From positions 1-64,000 of the forward strand of contig NZ_DRFS01000026.1 of assembly GCF_011050415.1 (NCBI RefSeq): a DNA stretch of 64,000 nucleotides. The letters run 5' to 3'. Both the position numbers and the translations under genes were made by a program. The notes beneath the pieces are model-generated. The model was not told the origin of the DNA and ran no database searches. It saw nothing but the letters and a program-made list of their open reading frames with translations. The stretch comes from Halomonas sp. GTDB taxonomy: Bacteria > Pseudomonadota > Gammaproteobacteria > Pseudomonadales > Halomonadaceae. This document shows positions 24,889 through 33,656 of the stretch, one piece after another (position 1 is the first letter of the stretch; each line of letters begins with the position of its first letter).

Positions 24889-26031
24889 ATGCCAAGCGAG
24901 TGGATTGCGCGTGATGATCAAACTTTAGCGCTACAAGGCGAGTGGACACTTGCCAATTACCGCGCTATTAAATCGACGCTTGATCATTATAAAGCTGACA
25001 CTAAAGTGCCGAACGAGGCTACTAAGGCAGCAAAAGAAACGGTCTCCCTAGAAGCAATTACCCGCCTGGACACAGCCGGTGCCATACTTGTTATTGAGCT
25101 GATTGGCGTCGAGAAAGCACAAAAGGTGGGCGAATGGGCAGGTGAACTGCCTAAAGAGCAGCAGGCGCTGCTTATGCGTATTGCCGAGGCAATGGATACG
25201 CCACTTGACGTTGAAACTCCCTCTTATTCGCGCATCAGCCAAGCGCTTGCCAGCGTCGGCCAACAAATGGTGGGGCTTTGGTCTCAGCAGCGCCAACTGC
25301 TGGCCTTTATTGGCTTGGTCATGGCTACCCTATTCCGGCTGATATTACGGCCGCGTCATTGGCGCGTGACTGCCACCGTGGCACATGTTCAGCAGAGCGG
25401 CCTTAATGCGGTACCTATCGTTGCGCTATTAACGTTTATGGTAGGCGCCGTAGTAGCGTTCCTGGGCGCTACCGTTTTGCAAGACTTTGGCGCCACGGTG
25501 TATACCATCGACCTGGTGGCATTCTCCTTTTTGCGCGAGTTCGGCGTTCTGCTCGCCGCCATACTATTAGCGGGACGAACAGCTAGCGCCTTTACGGCGC
25601 AAATTGGCGCCATGAAATCCAATGAAGAGATTGATGCCCTTCAAGCGCAGGGGCTCGATCCTATTGAGCTTTTAGTGCTCCCCCGGGTCATGGCGATGCT
25701 AATTAGCCTGCCCATGCTGGCGTTTGTAGGGATGCTCAGTGGATTGGCGGGTGGTGCCATGGTCGCTGCCCTGTCCCTGGATATTTCCCTTACACAGTTT
25801 ATGAACACACTCCAAAAAGACGTGTCGGTGACCCACTTTTTGGTAGGGCTAAGTAAAGCCCCGGTATTTGCGTTTGTGATCGCCGTTATTGGCTGCCTGG
25901 AGGGCTTTAAGGTGAGCGGCAGCGCCCAATCCGTAGGGGCGCATACAACCTCCAGCGTGGTCCAGTCGATTTTTATGGTGATCCTAATTGACGCACTTGC
26001 CGCGCTGTTCTTTATGGAGATGGGCTGGTAA
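24889..26031 (+). CDS. MlaE-type lipid ABC permease with N-terminal STAS domain
   Basis: ATG 24889 has AAGGAG five bases upstream; a GTG two codons earlier sits too close to it. The 380-residue product has an N-terminal STAS/MlaB-like domain (about 1-85, with ITRLDTAGAILVIELIG) fused to an MlaE permease (about 110-380, with six hydrophobic segments). The permease shows the coupling segment FTAQIGAMKSNEEIDALQAQG. In E. coli the STAS partner MlaB is separate. The complex should move phospholipid or another hydrophobic molecule between the inner membrane and the periplasmic MCE ring. It is the first of four overlapping or closely spaced genes. Confidence 0.92.
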   Translation: MPSEWIARDDQTLALQGEWTLANYRAIKSTLDHYKADTKVPNEATKAAKETVSLEAITRLDTAGAILVIELIGVEKAQKVGEWAGELPKEQQALLMRIAEAMDTPLDVETPSYSRISQALASVGQQMVGLWSQQRQLLAFIGLVMATLFRLILRPRHWRVTATVAHVQQSGLNAVPIVALLTFMVGAVVAFLGATVLQDFGATVYTIDLVAFSFLREFGVLLAAILLAGRTASAFTAQIGAMKSNEEIDALQAQGLDPIELLVLPRVMAMLISLPMLAFVGMLSGLAGGAMVAALSLDISLTQFMNTLQKDVSVTHFLVGLSKAPVFAFVIAVIGCLEGFKVSGSAQSVGAHTTSSVVQSIFMVILIDALAALFFMEMGW

Positions 26032-26870
26032 TGGATGCAGAGAAACCATCAGCGTCAAACACCCCAGAGTCAAACGACCCGCCGGTGATTAAGGTGAGGG
26101 GGTTAGTGAACCGTTTCGGTACCCATGTGGTTCACGAAGATTTAGATCTCACCCTTGAGCGCGGCGAAATTCTTGGCGTCGTTGGCGGGTCGGGCACAGG
26201 CAAATCGGTCCTTTTACGCAGTATTGTCGGTTTGAAACGCCCTAATAGCGGCACAGTCGAAGTTTTGGGAACGACGCTTAACGAACTAAGCGAGCAGGAG
26301 CGTAGCCAAATAGAGCGCCGCTTTGGTGTTCTATTCCAACGTGGTGCGCTATTTAGCTCATTAAATTTGCAAGAGAATATTGCCCTTCCGCTGATTGAGC
26401 ACGCCAAGCTACCGCGCGAAGATGCTGAACATCTAGCCAGGGTGAAGCTTTCGCTGGTCGGGTTACCCCCACAGGCCGCGCTGCAATTCCCTGAATCACT
26501 GTCGGGCGGTATGGTGAAGCGCGCAGCCCTGGCTCGCGCCCTAGCGCTAGACCCAGACATACTGTTTCTTGATGAGCCTACTGCGGGACTTGACCCTATT
26601 GGCGCGGCGGCATTCGATCAGTTGCTGGTCACCCTTCGTGATGCACTTGGGTTCAGCGTTTTCCTGGTCACCCATGACCTGGATACGCTTTACGCCGCCT
26701 GTGACCGGGTCGCCGTGCTCTCGCAAAAACGCGTGTTGGTGGTGGATACCATCGATAAAGTGGCTGAAACCGATGATGAATGGATTCAAGACTACTTTCA
26801 CGGGCCGCGAGGCAGAGCTGCAAAAAGCGCTCGTTCCATTTCCACCACTAATGCTAACGTCCAGGAGTGA
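26031..26870 (+). CDS. MlaF-type lipid ABC transporter ATPase
   Basis: A 279-residue ATPase. Walker A is GGSGTGKS (about 55-62), the signature is LSGGMVKRAALARAL, and Walker B is ILFLDEPTAGLDP. GGM in place of GGQ is normal for the Mla branch. It overlaps the permease stop by one base (TAATG). The last 20 residues are a polar tail. It energises the permease encoded before it. Confidence 0.93.
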   Translation: MDAEKPSASNTPESNDPPVIKVRGLVNRFGTHVVHEDLDLTLERGEILGVVGGSGTGKSVLLRSIVGLKRPNSGTVEVLGTTLNELSEQERSQIERRFGVLFQRGALFSSLNLQENIALPLIEHAKLPREDAEHLARVKLSLVGLPPQAALQFPESLSGGMVKRAALARALALDPDILFLDEPTAGLDPIGAAAFDQLLVTLRDALGFSVFLVTHDLDTLYAACDRVAVLSQKRVLVVDTIDKVAETDDEWIQDYFHGPRGRAAKSARSISTTNANVQE

Positions 26871-26876
26871 CTGCAC

Positions 26877-27818
26877 ATGGAAACACGGGCGCATCACGTT
26901 TTAATCGGCCTTTTCACGGTGGCAACTGCCGCTGGCGCACTGCTGTTTGCGCTATGGATGAGTTATGCCGCCGGTGAACGGAGTTATCAGCCCTATCGTA
27001 TTCTTTTTGAGCGCAGCGTAAGCGGCCTATCCGTAGGTAGCAGAGTGCAGTACAACGGCATTGAAGTGGGTGATGTAACTGAACTGATTCTGAATCCAAA
27101 TGATCCACGCCAAGTGATTGCCAATATCCGCGTCTACGATGATGCGCCAATCAAAACAGATACGCGCGCCAGACTCGCCTTCGCCAGCATCACCGGCAGC
27201 ATGTCAGTTCAGCTCCACGGCGGCACCCCAGAGAGCCCACGCCTGATTGACCAAACCAACGATGATGTGCCCTTCATACAGGCCGACCCTTCCCCTATCG
27301 CCACGCTGTTTGATGAGGGTGAAGAGATGATAGAGAATATCAATTCAATCTTACAAAACGTTAACGAGCTATTTGACGATAATAACCGTACGCAGGCTGG
27401 CAATATCTTGACCAATATTGCCCAGATCACTGAGATGATTGCCACTCAGCAGGAAGCCCTTGATAACAATATGGCCCTCTTTGGCGATGCTGCACGTCAG
27501 GCGACCACCACCCTTACCAGTATTGATGAACTCAGCCATGAAGCCACTCAACTGCTACGCGAGGATGGCCGCATAGTGATGCAGAGCGCTGCCAATGCCA
27601 GCCGCGATGTAGCCCGCGCTGCCCAGCGCATTGAGCAATTAGTGGATACTAATGCAGGGGCCATTGAAGGCAGTTTGCAAGGTACGCAGGATATTGCGCC
27701 GGCGCTCTCTTCGCTGCGTTCGACACTGAGTACGTTAGACCGGATTACCCGCCAGTTAGAAGAGAGCCCGACGGACTTTTTCCTGGGCAGAGATCAGGTA
27801 GAGGAGTTCCGCCCATGA
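26877..27818 (+). CDS. MlaD/MCE family periplasmic lipid-binding protein
   Basis: A 313-residue protein anchored by one N-terminal membrane helix (about 7-28). The MCE domain follows at about 37-115 (GLSVGSRVQYNGIEVGDV). A long helical C-terminal part rich in Thr, Ala and Gln (about 140-300) could form the tube seen in longer MCE proteins. The chain is much longer than E. coli MlaD (about 183 residues), closer to the single-domain MCE proteins linked to PqiC-type lipoproteins. Its stop overlaps the lipoprotein start by 4 bp. Confidence 0.9.
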   Translation: METRAHHVLIGLFTVATAAGALLFALWMSYAAGERSYQPYRILFERSVSGLSVGSRVQYNGIEVGDVTELILNPNDPRQVIANIRVYDDAPIKTDTRARLAFASITGSMSVQLHGGTPESPRLIDQTNDDVPFIQADPSPIATLFDEGEEMIENINSILQNVNELFDDNNRTQAGNILTNIAQITEMIATQQEALDNNMALFGDAARQATTTLTSIDELSHEATQLLREDGRIVMQSAANASRDVARAAQRIEQLVDTNAGAIEGSLQGTQDIAPALSSLRSTLSTLDRITRQLEESPTDFFLGRDQVEEFRP

Positions 27819-28441
27819 GTTTACGTATCCCCACCACACTGCTAGTCACTGCTGCCCTGCTATTTAGCGCTGGCTGTTCGATACTGCCCGAAAGCGACCC
27901 TGCCACGCTGTACCGTTTGCCTGCCAGCGACTTGCCGGCTACAGCTATCTCATCTAATAGCACTAGCCAACGCCTCGGTATTGCCGATCCTGAAGCGGGA
28001 CATCTGCTCAGTAGCAACCGGATTGTGGTTTACCCCGAGCGTAATGTGGTCAATGTGTACCAGGGTGCCCGCTGGCATGAAGATGCCCCCGACTTAGTCA
28101 AGGCACGTTTGATTGCAGGACTACAGCAGAGCCAGCTATTTGCCGGTGTTGGTAGTGATCGATTACCCCATGATCTGCTGCTGCTCAGCGAACTGCGCCA
28201 CTTCCAGAGCGATTATGTGACCACTCCGCCAACGGTTAAGATGCAGCTAGATGTGCAACTGGTCGGCCCTCAAAACCGAACGCCACTTGCGGCCATGAAC
28301 TTCACCACCAGTGCTCAAGCGAGCAGCGTCGAGATTGCGGATGTAGTGGATGCGTTTGGACGCGCTAGTGACGAGCTGACCGAACAGCTAGCAGCGTGGT
28401 TGGCGCAGCAGCCTGATGTAATTGGCAATATAGGACGCTAG
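27815..28441 (+). CDS. PqiC-like transport auxiliary lipoprotein
   Basis: A 208-residue lipoprotein. The signal peptide ends in a lipobox with Cys21 (LLFSAGC); serine at the next position favours the outer membrane. The mature part (LYRLPAS, then RIVVYPERNVVNVYQGARWHEDAPDLVKARL) matches the ABC-type auxiliary lipoprotein (PqiC/DUF330) family. It probably docks the MCE protein to the outer membrane. It is the last gene of the operon. Confidence 0.88.
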   Translation: MSLRIPTTLLVTAALLFSAGCSILPESDPATLYRLPASDLPATAISSNSTSQRLGIADPEAGHLLSSNRIVVYPERNVVNVYQGARWHEDAPDLVKARLIAGLQQSQLFAGVGSDRLPHDLLLLSELRHFQSDYVTTPPTVKMQLDVQLVGPQNRTPLAAMNFTTSAQASSVEIADVVDAFGRASDELTEQLAAWLAQQPDVIGNIGR

Positions 28442-28562
28442 TGAATTCGATAAAAAGTGAATTCACTCACAAAATTCAAGCCACCATCTGCAGCTCATTG
28501 TAAGGGCGTTGCGAACCTACCCCCCTGGGCACCACTCTAACCATTTCGACGCCATGAAAAAT

Positions 28563-28598
28563 ACCCCAATCATTGGATGAATATCCAACTTTTGGGGT
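28563..28598. terminator. Two-tier inverted repeat between convergent genes
   Basis: An outer stem ACCCCAA/TTGGGGT (28563-28569, 28592-28598) encloses an inner stem TTGGAT/ATCCAA with a GAAT loop. It lies between the lipid operon and the convergent mvaT gene. It has only a short T stretch, so terminator function is plausible but unproved. Confidence 0.4.
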
Positions 28599-28631
28599 GC
28601 AGTTCAGTTCATTAAGGGCTTTTCTATGACG

Positions 28632-29012
28632 TCATGCTTTCTCTTCAACCACCCAGCTAACCACTTCTTCATTCCCAAATTCAGATTTCCACGCCTGAAT
28701 TACCTTATTATTACCACCACGCGTCTCAACTATTTCACCCGTATGCGGATTTTTATATACTTTAAGCATACGTTTCTTACGCCCGTCAGTGCTGCTTGTT
28801 GCTTTCTTAGCCGCCTTTGGGGCGCTGTAGTTGGAGTCCAACATTTCACACACATCACGTGACACTTTGCCGTACTCGGTCATCAAGCGCGTTAGAGCGT
28901 CTTTAAACTCTAGCTCTTGCTGTAGTTCACTGTTACTTTGAAGTGCTTGCAACTCCTCTTGCAGCTGCTTAAGCATCTGTTCTTTCTTGATATAGTCGTT
29001 CAATACTGACAT
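28632..29012 (-). CDS. MvaT/MvaU-like H-NS family nucleoid silencer
   Basis: A 126-residue protein. The N-terminal half (about 1-60) is a coiled-coil oligomerisation region; a Lys/Arg/Ser linker follows; the C-terminal domain has YKNPHTGEIVETRGGNNKVIQAWKSEFG, the RGGN-type AT-hook-like loop of Pseudomonas MvaT/MvaU that inserts in the minor groove. Such proteins bind AT-rich DNA and silence acquired genes. The upstream 440 bp are visibly AT-rich, which fits autoregulation. It is transcribed alone, between the convergent lipid operon and the bkd-kinase operon. Confidence 0.88.
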   Translation of the reverse strand: MSVLNDYIKKEQMLKQLQEELQALQSNSELQQELEFKDALTRLMTEYGKVSRDVCEMLDSNYSAPKAAKKATSSTDGRKKRMLKVYKNPHTGEIVETRGGNNKVIQAWKSEFGNEEVVSWVVEEKA

Positions 29013-29454
29013 TTAATTACCCTAGATATTTTTGAAGTAAGCTGTCGCATATTCACTTTAATATCACATTGCCAATGAAGCAAAATAATATGCTCCTGTC
29101 TGACCGAAATGCCCCTTGGTTTAACTATTGTTTTCAATTCTGCGCGGAGCATCTACCACTTTGCAAATCGCCGCTAGCGCCAACCATAGCGACTTTTTGA
29201 CGCACGATAAATTCGATAACGGCAAAATCAATAGAGTTACTCTTCAGAGAAACAAACAATAGCTTATACACACGGACGAAAGCATTATAATTGCTTTACC
29301 TACACTATAATAGTTAAGCACCTACATATCTAAACTTTACATACTGTAGCAGCTCACAAATAAATTAAATTCGTCATGCAAGACATGATATCAATAGCGT
29401 GTTTTACGTTAAATAACGGCCAGTCTGGCTAGTAATGCTGAATACGCAAAGCCA
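29013..29454. other. AT-rich intergenic region upstream of mvaT-like gene
   Basis: About 440 bp, richer in A and T than the surroundings, between the mvaT-like start and the end of the kinase gene. It must hold the mvaT promoter. I found no convincing gene, tRNA or terminator; only short imperfect dyads are visible, for example CCAG-T-CTGG near 29420. Confidence 0.6.
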
Positions 29455-31308
29455 TTAATCTTCAGATAATCTTTTCACATACTCACGCGGGTCGCGGGGG
29501 TAGTAGCGCTCGGGCTGTTTTTCCAGGTGAGTAAAATAGCGGGTGTCTTTATAGGGCATTTTCATAAAACCCGAGACACCTAAACCTTCAATTTGGTTTA
29601 CCGACGCTAGGATGCTAGCCAGCAGCGTACGAAATTCATGCTCCTTGGCAGGATCTAGCAAACGGTAGTAGCTATGAATTTTAAGGTGCTGGGGTAACGC
29701 TTCAAAAATGATCATACCCGTATGATGAATATCGTTTAGCTGCTGCAGCACGCCCATGATCGATTCAGGCAGCACGAGCAGCTCTTCGGGGTCGGGCCCA
29801 TCTTCAAAATAGCTGTGCTGACGGGTGCGATCTTCAAGCTCCGGTACCGCGCTCAGCTCATAGCTGATAGACATATTCGGCTCGCTGACAAAGGCGTCAT
29901 CCGCTGAAGCGCGCTCTAAATGAAGCGTCTGCCGGGCATTGAACAGGCAGCTTTTAAATACCCCTTGGCGATGTATCGCCCGCGCCAGGTGCACCATATT
30001 ATTAACCGCCTCAATAAAGGCAGGCTTGAGCGCCGGGTCATGTAGGTTCAACGACGAATCGATATACACCCCTTCCCGTTCCCAGCGTACTGCCAATCCC
30101 CCTACCACAGGATATTTTCCCAACCGGCTCACTGAGGCCAAAAAGGCCTTTTCGGTGTCGCCCATCCCCTGCATAAACTGCTTATAATAACGGTCCAGCT
30201 GCACATCATTGACATCATTAAGAGTTTCTTGGGCATCCGTTTCACGCAGAAAGGCTTTGCGTGAGCTATACACGACCGTATCAATCTCCTGCTCAGCAGG
30301 ACGCCCCCAAACTGGCACTAAAGGTACTTGCACCCCCGAAGGTAAATCAATCATCACGACCCTGGCCATACGCGACATACGCTGCACGAAGTAGTTACCC
30401 GCTTTGCGCCTTACCTGAGGATCGGGGTCTAGCATGCCATCCAAGGTGCGAGCGAACTCCATGGGTAAGCCAAGCGAACTGGCGGGTATGGCTCGATGAC
30501 CAAAGCGACAGGATTGTGCCGATGCCAGTGCATATAGTGTCCCGGCGACTCCCTGCTCATCAAAGCGCGGTGAAGAGAGAGCCCCGTTCAACTGCTCTTC
30601 ACCGATAAAGTACACATCGCCCAGGCGGGCATTGGTTTGCTGCAAATTGTCCGACATTAACTCCATGACATTGGTGCCCACAAACTGTAGTTGAGCGTCT
30701 AGCTGAGCAAATACCGATGAGCCCCAATCAATCAGCGCAACAGACTCCTGCTCGGCGTCATAGACCAAGTTAGAGGGTTTAATATCGCCATGCACGACAG
30801 GGCGGGACTGAGGGCCCGTTTCTCGGCGCAGCGTAATCAGAATATCGGCTAACTGCGCCGCAATGCGCACAACCAAGCGTGGAGAGAGGCGTCCCTGTTT
30901 AAGCGACACCTGCTCTAAATTTAGGCCGGGCGCTCGCTCCATCACTAAAATGGATTGGCCTCGAGAACGCTGATAGGCAATTAAGCCAGGTATGCGAGGA
31001 TGCGAGACTTGATCAAGCATGAACGCCTCTTCCTCAAGGCGCTCTTGCAAGTGGGCAGGCAAGGTGATGCGCGAAAACTTAAACACGTAGTTTGGATTGG
31101 TACCCACACCGACACTGGGTGTGCAGCCAGCAAACACAAAGCCATAGGCACCTTTACCAATCAGCTCGATACCTTGATAGCCCAACTGAGTGAGCTGTGC
31201 CTGACACAGCGCCACCCAGTCTTTAAGCTTGCGGGCATCGTGGTGGCTCAGCAGGTAGACCGATTGCTCTTCGGGAATATAGAACTGCTGAAGCTGTGCC
31301 TGGGGCAT
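29455..31308 (-). CDS. Hanks-type serine/threonine protein kinase in the bkd operon
   Basis: A 617-residue protein whose first half is a eukaryotic-like kinase: glycine loop GKGAYGFVFA (51-60), ATP-binding Lys77 in VFKFSR, likely helix-C Glu near 92-94, catalytic loop HGDIKPSN with Asp175, and DWG (194-196) in place of DFG. Key residues are kept, so it is probably active. From about 300 to the end there is no domain I recognise and no membrane segment, so the kinase is cytoplasmic. Its ATG lies 11 bp after the E2 stop of the branched-chain 2-oxoacid dehydrogenase operon, on the same strand, with only a weak AGG upstream. Co-transcription suggests the dehydrogenase or its pathway as target (inference). 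Confidence 0.87.
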   Translation of the reverse strand: MPQAQLQQFYIPEEQSVYLLSHHDARKLKDWVALCQAQLTQLGYQGIELIGKGAYGFVFAGCTPSVGVGTNPNYVFKFSRITLPAHLQERLEEEAFMLDQVSHPRIPGLIAYQRSRGQSILVMERAPGLNLEQVSLKQGRLSPRLVVRIAAQLADILITLRRETGPQSRPVVHGDIKPSNLVYDAEQESVALIDWGSSVFAQLDAQLQFVGTNVMELMSDNLQQTNARLGDVYFIGEEQLNGALSSPRFDEQGVAGTLYALASAQSCRFGHRAIPASSLGLPMEFARTLDGMLDPDPQVRRKAGNYFVQRMSRMARVVMIDLPSGVQVPLVPVWGRPAEQEIDTVVYSSRKAFLRETDAQETLNDVNDVQLDRYYKQFMQGMGDTEKAFLASVSRLGKYPVVGGLAVRWEREGVYIDSSLNLHDPALKPAFIEAVNNMVHLARAIHRQGVFKSCLFNARQTLHLERASADDAFVSEPNMSISYELSAVPELEDRTRQHSYFEDGPDPEELLVLPESIMGVLQQLNDIHHTGMIIFEALPQHLKIHSYYRLLDPAKEHEFRTLLASILASVNQIEGLGVSGFMKMPYKDTRYFTHLEKQPERYYPRDPREYVKRLSED

Positions 31309-31319
31309 AGTGTGGCCTG

Positions 31320-32639
31320 TTAGCCCAAATGAAGCAGCATGGTTTCCGGGGCTTCAAGAAAGCCTTTCCAGGCATTACAGAAGCGCGCGATGGTGCCGCC
31401 ATCGATAAAGCGGTGATCACCTGCCCAGGTGATCGTCATGATTGCCCGGCGCTGCACCGCGCCCTGGTCGTCAAAGCGCGGCAGCCACTGGGTTTTGCCA
31501 ATCGCCACTATTGCGGCTTCCGGCGCGTTAATAATTGGCGCCGCGTAGGTGCCGCCGAGCGCGCCGATATTAGAAATACTAATGGTGCCTCCCTTTAGAT
31601 CCGCTTGATCAACCCGCCCCTCCCGTGCAGCCGTGGTTAACCTGCCTACTTCACGAGCGATTTCCAGCAGGGTTAAGCTCTCAACGTTTTTCACATTGGG
31701 CACCATCAGACCCACTTTACTATCCACCGCCATACCGATATTGCACTGAGGGTAATAGTGCAACTCGTCCCCATCTGCATTTAGCTGAGCATTAACGATC
31801 GGTTCGTAGGCTACTGCTAATGCCATGGCTTTCATAAAGAATGGCATCAGGGTTAGTCGCTCGCCCTGAGCCTCGGCCAACGGTTTTAAGCGCTCCCTAA
31901 GCGCCAGCAGTGAGGTAACATCGATCTCTTCGCCGTAGTGGAAATGAGGAATGGTGCTAGCCGCTTCGACCATACGTTTGGCCATCACTGCGCGTACGCC
32001 GCGAAGGGGCTCCACTCTCGGCGCCTGGTGTTCGGCCTGTCTTAAGGGCCTTGCTTGGCTGACTGATTGCTCTGTCGCCTGATTGGGTGAGGTGTACGTT
32101 TGTGGTGCCTGGTCAAGATGCACCAGCACATCCTCTTTGAGTACCCGGCCATCTTTGCCGCTGCCCGTAATCTCGGTAAGCTTAAGAGAGTGCTCACGCA
32201 CTAAACGCCTAACCGCAGGGCTTGCAGGCACTTTTCCATACCCGATACCGTACTCACCAGTAGCGGCATCCTTTGATGGCGCAGAGGGGGCTACTGCAGA
32301 TGCCTCTGCTTTTGAAAGGTTTGTGAGTAGTTCAACCGGCACTTCATTGTCAGTCGCTGGAGCCTCCGCTGCGTGCTCCTGATCGACAACGGCTGAGTTT
32401 CCCCCATCAACTTGGTAAGCGTACAAAGGCGCATGCACTTTGGCAATTTGGCCTTGAGCAACATACAGTTTGGTCACAACTCCCGCTTCAGGAGCGGTGA
32501 TTTCAACCAACGCTTTATCGGTCATAACTTCAACGATAGGCTGGTCTTCTTCAATTGTGTCGCCTTCGGCCACACGCCACTCAACTACTTCACATTCGAC
32601 GATGCCTTCGCCAATATCCGGCAGTAAAAAATCGCTCAT
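31320..32639 (-). CDS. bkdB: Branched-chain 2-oxoacid dehydrogenase E2 (dihydrolipoyl acyltransferase)
   Basis: A 439-residue E2. One lipoyl domain (about 1-78) carries the lipoylated Lys42 in VMTDKALVEI. A linker leads to the peripheral-subunit binding domain (about 142-180, ASPAVRRLVREHSLKLTEITGSGKDGRVLKEDV). The catalytic domain ends with TWAGDHRFIDGG, containing the active His and Asp. The start at 32639 has GGGAG upstream; an in-frame start 15 bases earlier does not. It passes acyl groups from E1 to CoA. No E3 (lpd) gene is present, so E3 must come from elsewhere. Confidence 0.93.
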   Translation of the reverse strand: MSDFLLPDIGEGIVECEVVEWRVAEGDTIEEDQPIVEVMTDKALVEITAPEAGVVTKLYVAQGQIAKVHAPLYAYQVDGGNSAVVDQEHAAEAPATDNEVPVELLTNLSKAEASAVAPSAPSKDAATGEYGIGYGKVPASPAVRRLVREHSLKLTEITGSGKDGRVLKEDVLVHLDQAPQTYTSPNQATEQSVSQARPLRQAEHQAPRVEPLRGVRAVMAKRMVEAASTIPHFHYGEEIDVTSLLALRERLKPLAEAQGERLTLMPFFMKAMALAVAYEPIVNAQLNADGDELHYYPQCNIGMAVDSKVGLMVPNVKNVESLTLLEIAREVGRLTTAAREGRVDQADLKGGTISISNIGALGGTYAAPIINAPEAAIVAIGKTQWLPRFDDQGAVQRRAIMTITWAGDHRFIDGGTIARFCNAWKGFLEAPETMLLHLG

Positions 32640-32677
32640 TGTTATTCTCCCCATGCGTTCTTAGGCATTAATAGCCA

Positions 32678-33655
32678 CTAAAAGTTGACGCTTTCGCGAA
32701 TCGCTTCAAAAATTTTCAGGTGATCAGGCAAGTACTCTTTTTCCAATACCAGCGGAAAAGGTGTATCCAGCCCTGTCACCCGTGCGATCGGCGATTCCAG
32801 GTAGAGAAAACAACGTTCTTGAATAGTGGCGGCAATTTCACCCGCAAAGCCGCCGGTTAACGGGGCTTCATGGCTCACCACAAGACGACCTGTCTTAAGT
32901 ACAGATTCAGCGACCGTATCTGCATCCCAGGGCAGCAGCGTGCGCAGGTCAATGACTTCACAGGCAATACCCTGCTCTTCGGCTAAATCTACCGCTTTAC
33001 CGATGACTTCCATCTGCGCGCCCCAACCAACAACGGTTATGTCAGTTCCTTCCTTGGTGATTTCGGCTTCACCAATAGGCAGTTGGTAATCATCTTCTGG
33101 TACCTCACCCACCGCCGCGCGATAGAGGCGTTTTGGCTCAAGGAAAAGCACTGGGTCCGGGTCACGAATTGCGGCGAGCAACAGCCCTTTCGCTTGGTAA
33201 GGGTTACGTGGCACCACCACTTTCAGCCCAGGGGTATGGGTGAAATAGGCTTCAGGGGATTGTGAGTGGTAAAGACCGCCCGCAATGCCACCGCCGTATG
33301 GGGTACGAATAGTCAGCCCCCCTACATTAAACAGATCTCCAGAGCGGTAGCGGAACTTGGCGGTTTCATTAACGATTTGATCAAAGGCGGGAAAAATATA
33401 GTCGGCAAATTGAATTTCCGCGACGGGCACCGAGCCTTGAGCCGCCAAGCCATTGGCAAAGCCGATAATGCCTTGCTCAACCAGCGGCGTATTAAAACAG
33501 CGCGCTTTACCGTACTTCTCCTGCAGGTGACTGGTGGCACGAAATACGCCGCCAAAAATACCCACGTCTTCACCAAAGCAAATGACTTTTTCATCCTCTG
33601 CCATGGCAATATCCAGTGCGTTATTAATTGCCTGGAGCATGTTCATAGTAGCCAT
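32678..33655 (-). CDS. bkdA2: Branched-chain 2-oxoacid dehydrogenase E1 beta
   Basis: A 325-residue transketolase-type beta chain. [22 protein letters not shown], the [18 protein letters not shown] segment and [16 protein letters not shown] are typical of BCKDH E1 beta. The C-terminal transketolase domain includes [10 protein letters not shown]. With E1 alpha it decarboxylates 2-oxoacids of Val, Leu and Ile and acylates the lipoyl group of E2. It starts one base after the E1 alpha stop and is followed 38 bp later by E2. Confidence 0.94.
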   Translation of the reverse strand: MATMNMLQAINNALDIAMAEDEKVICFGEDVGIFGGVFRATSHLQEKYGKARCFNTPLVEQGIIGFANGLAAQGSVPVAEIQFADYIFPAFDQIVNETAKFRYRSGDLFNVGGLTIRTPYGGGIAGGLYHSQSPEAYFTHTPGLKVVVPRNPYQAKGLLLAAIRDPDPVLFLEPKRLYRAAVGEVPEDDYQLPIGEAEITKEGTDITVVGWGAQMEVIGKAVDLAEEQGIACEVIDLRTLLPWDADTVAESVLKTGRLVVSHEAPLTGGFAGEIAATIQERCFLYLESPIARVTGLDTPFPLVLEKEYLPDHLKIFEAIRESVNF

Positions 33656-33656
33656 G

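Noticed and set aside
29455-31308. The kinase as a true orthologue of mitochondrial BCKDH kinase
   Set aside because: The mitochondrial enzyme belongs to the GHKL fold; this protein has HGDIKPSN and DWG motifs of the Hanks family.
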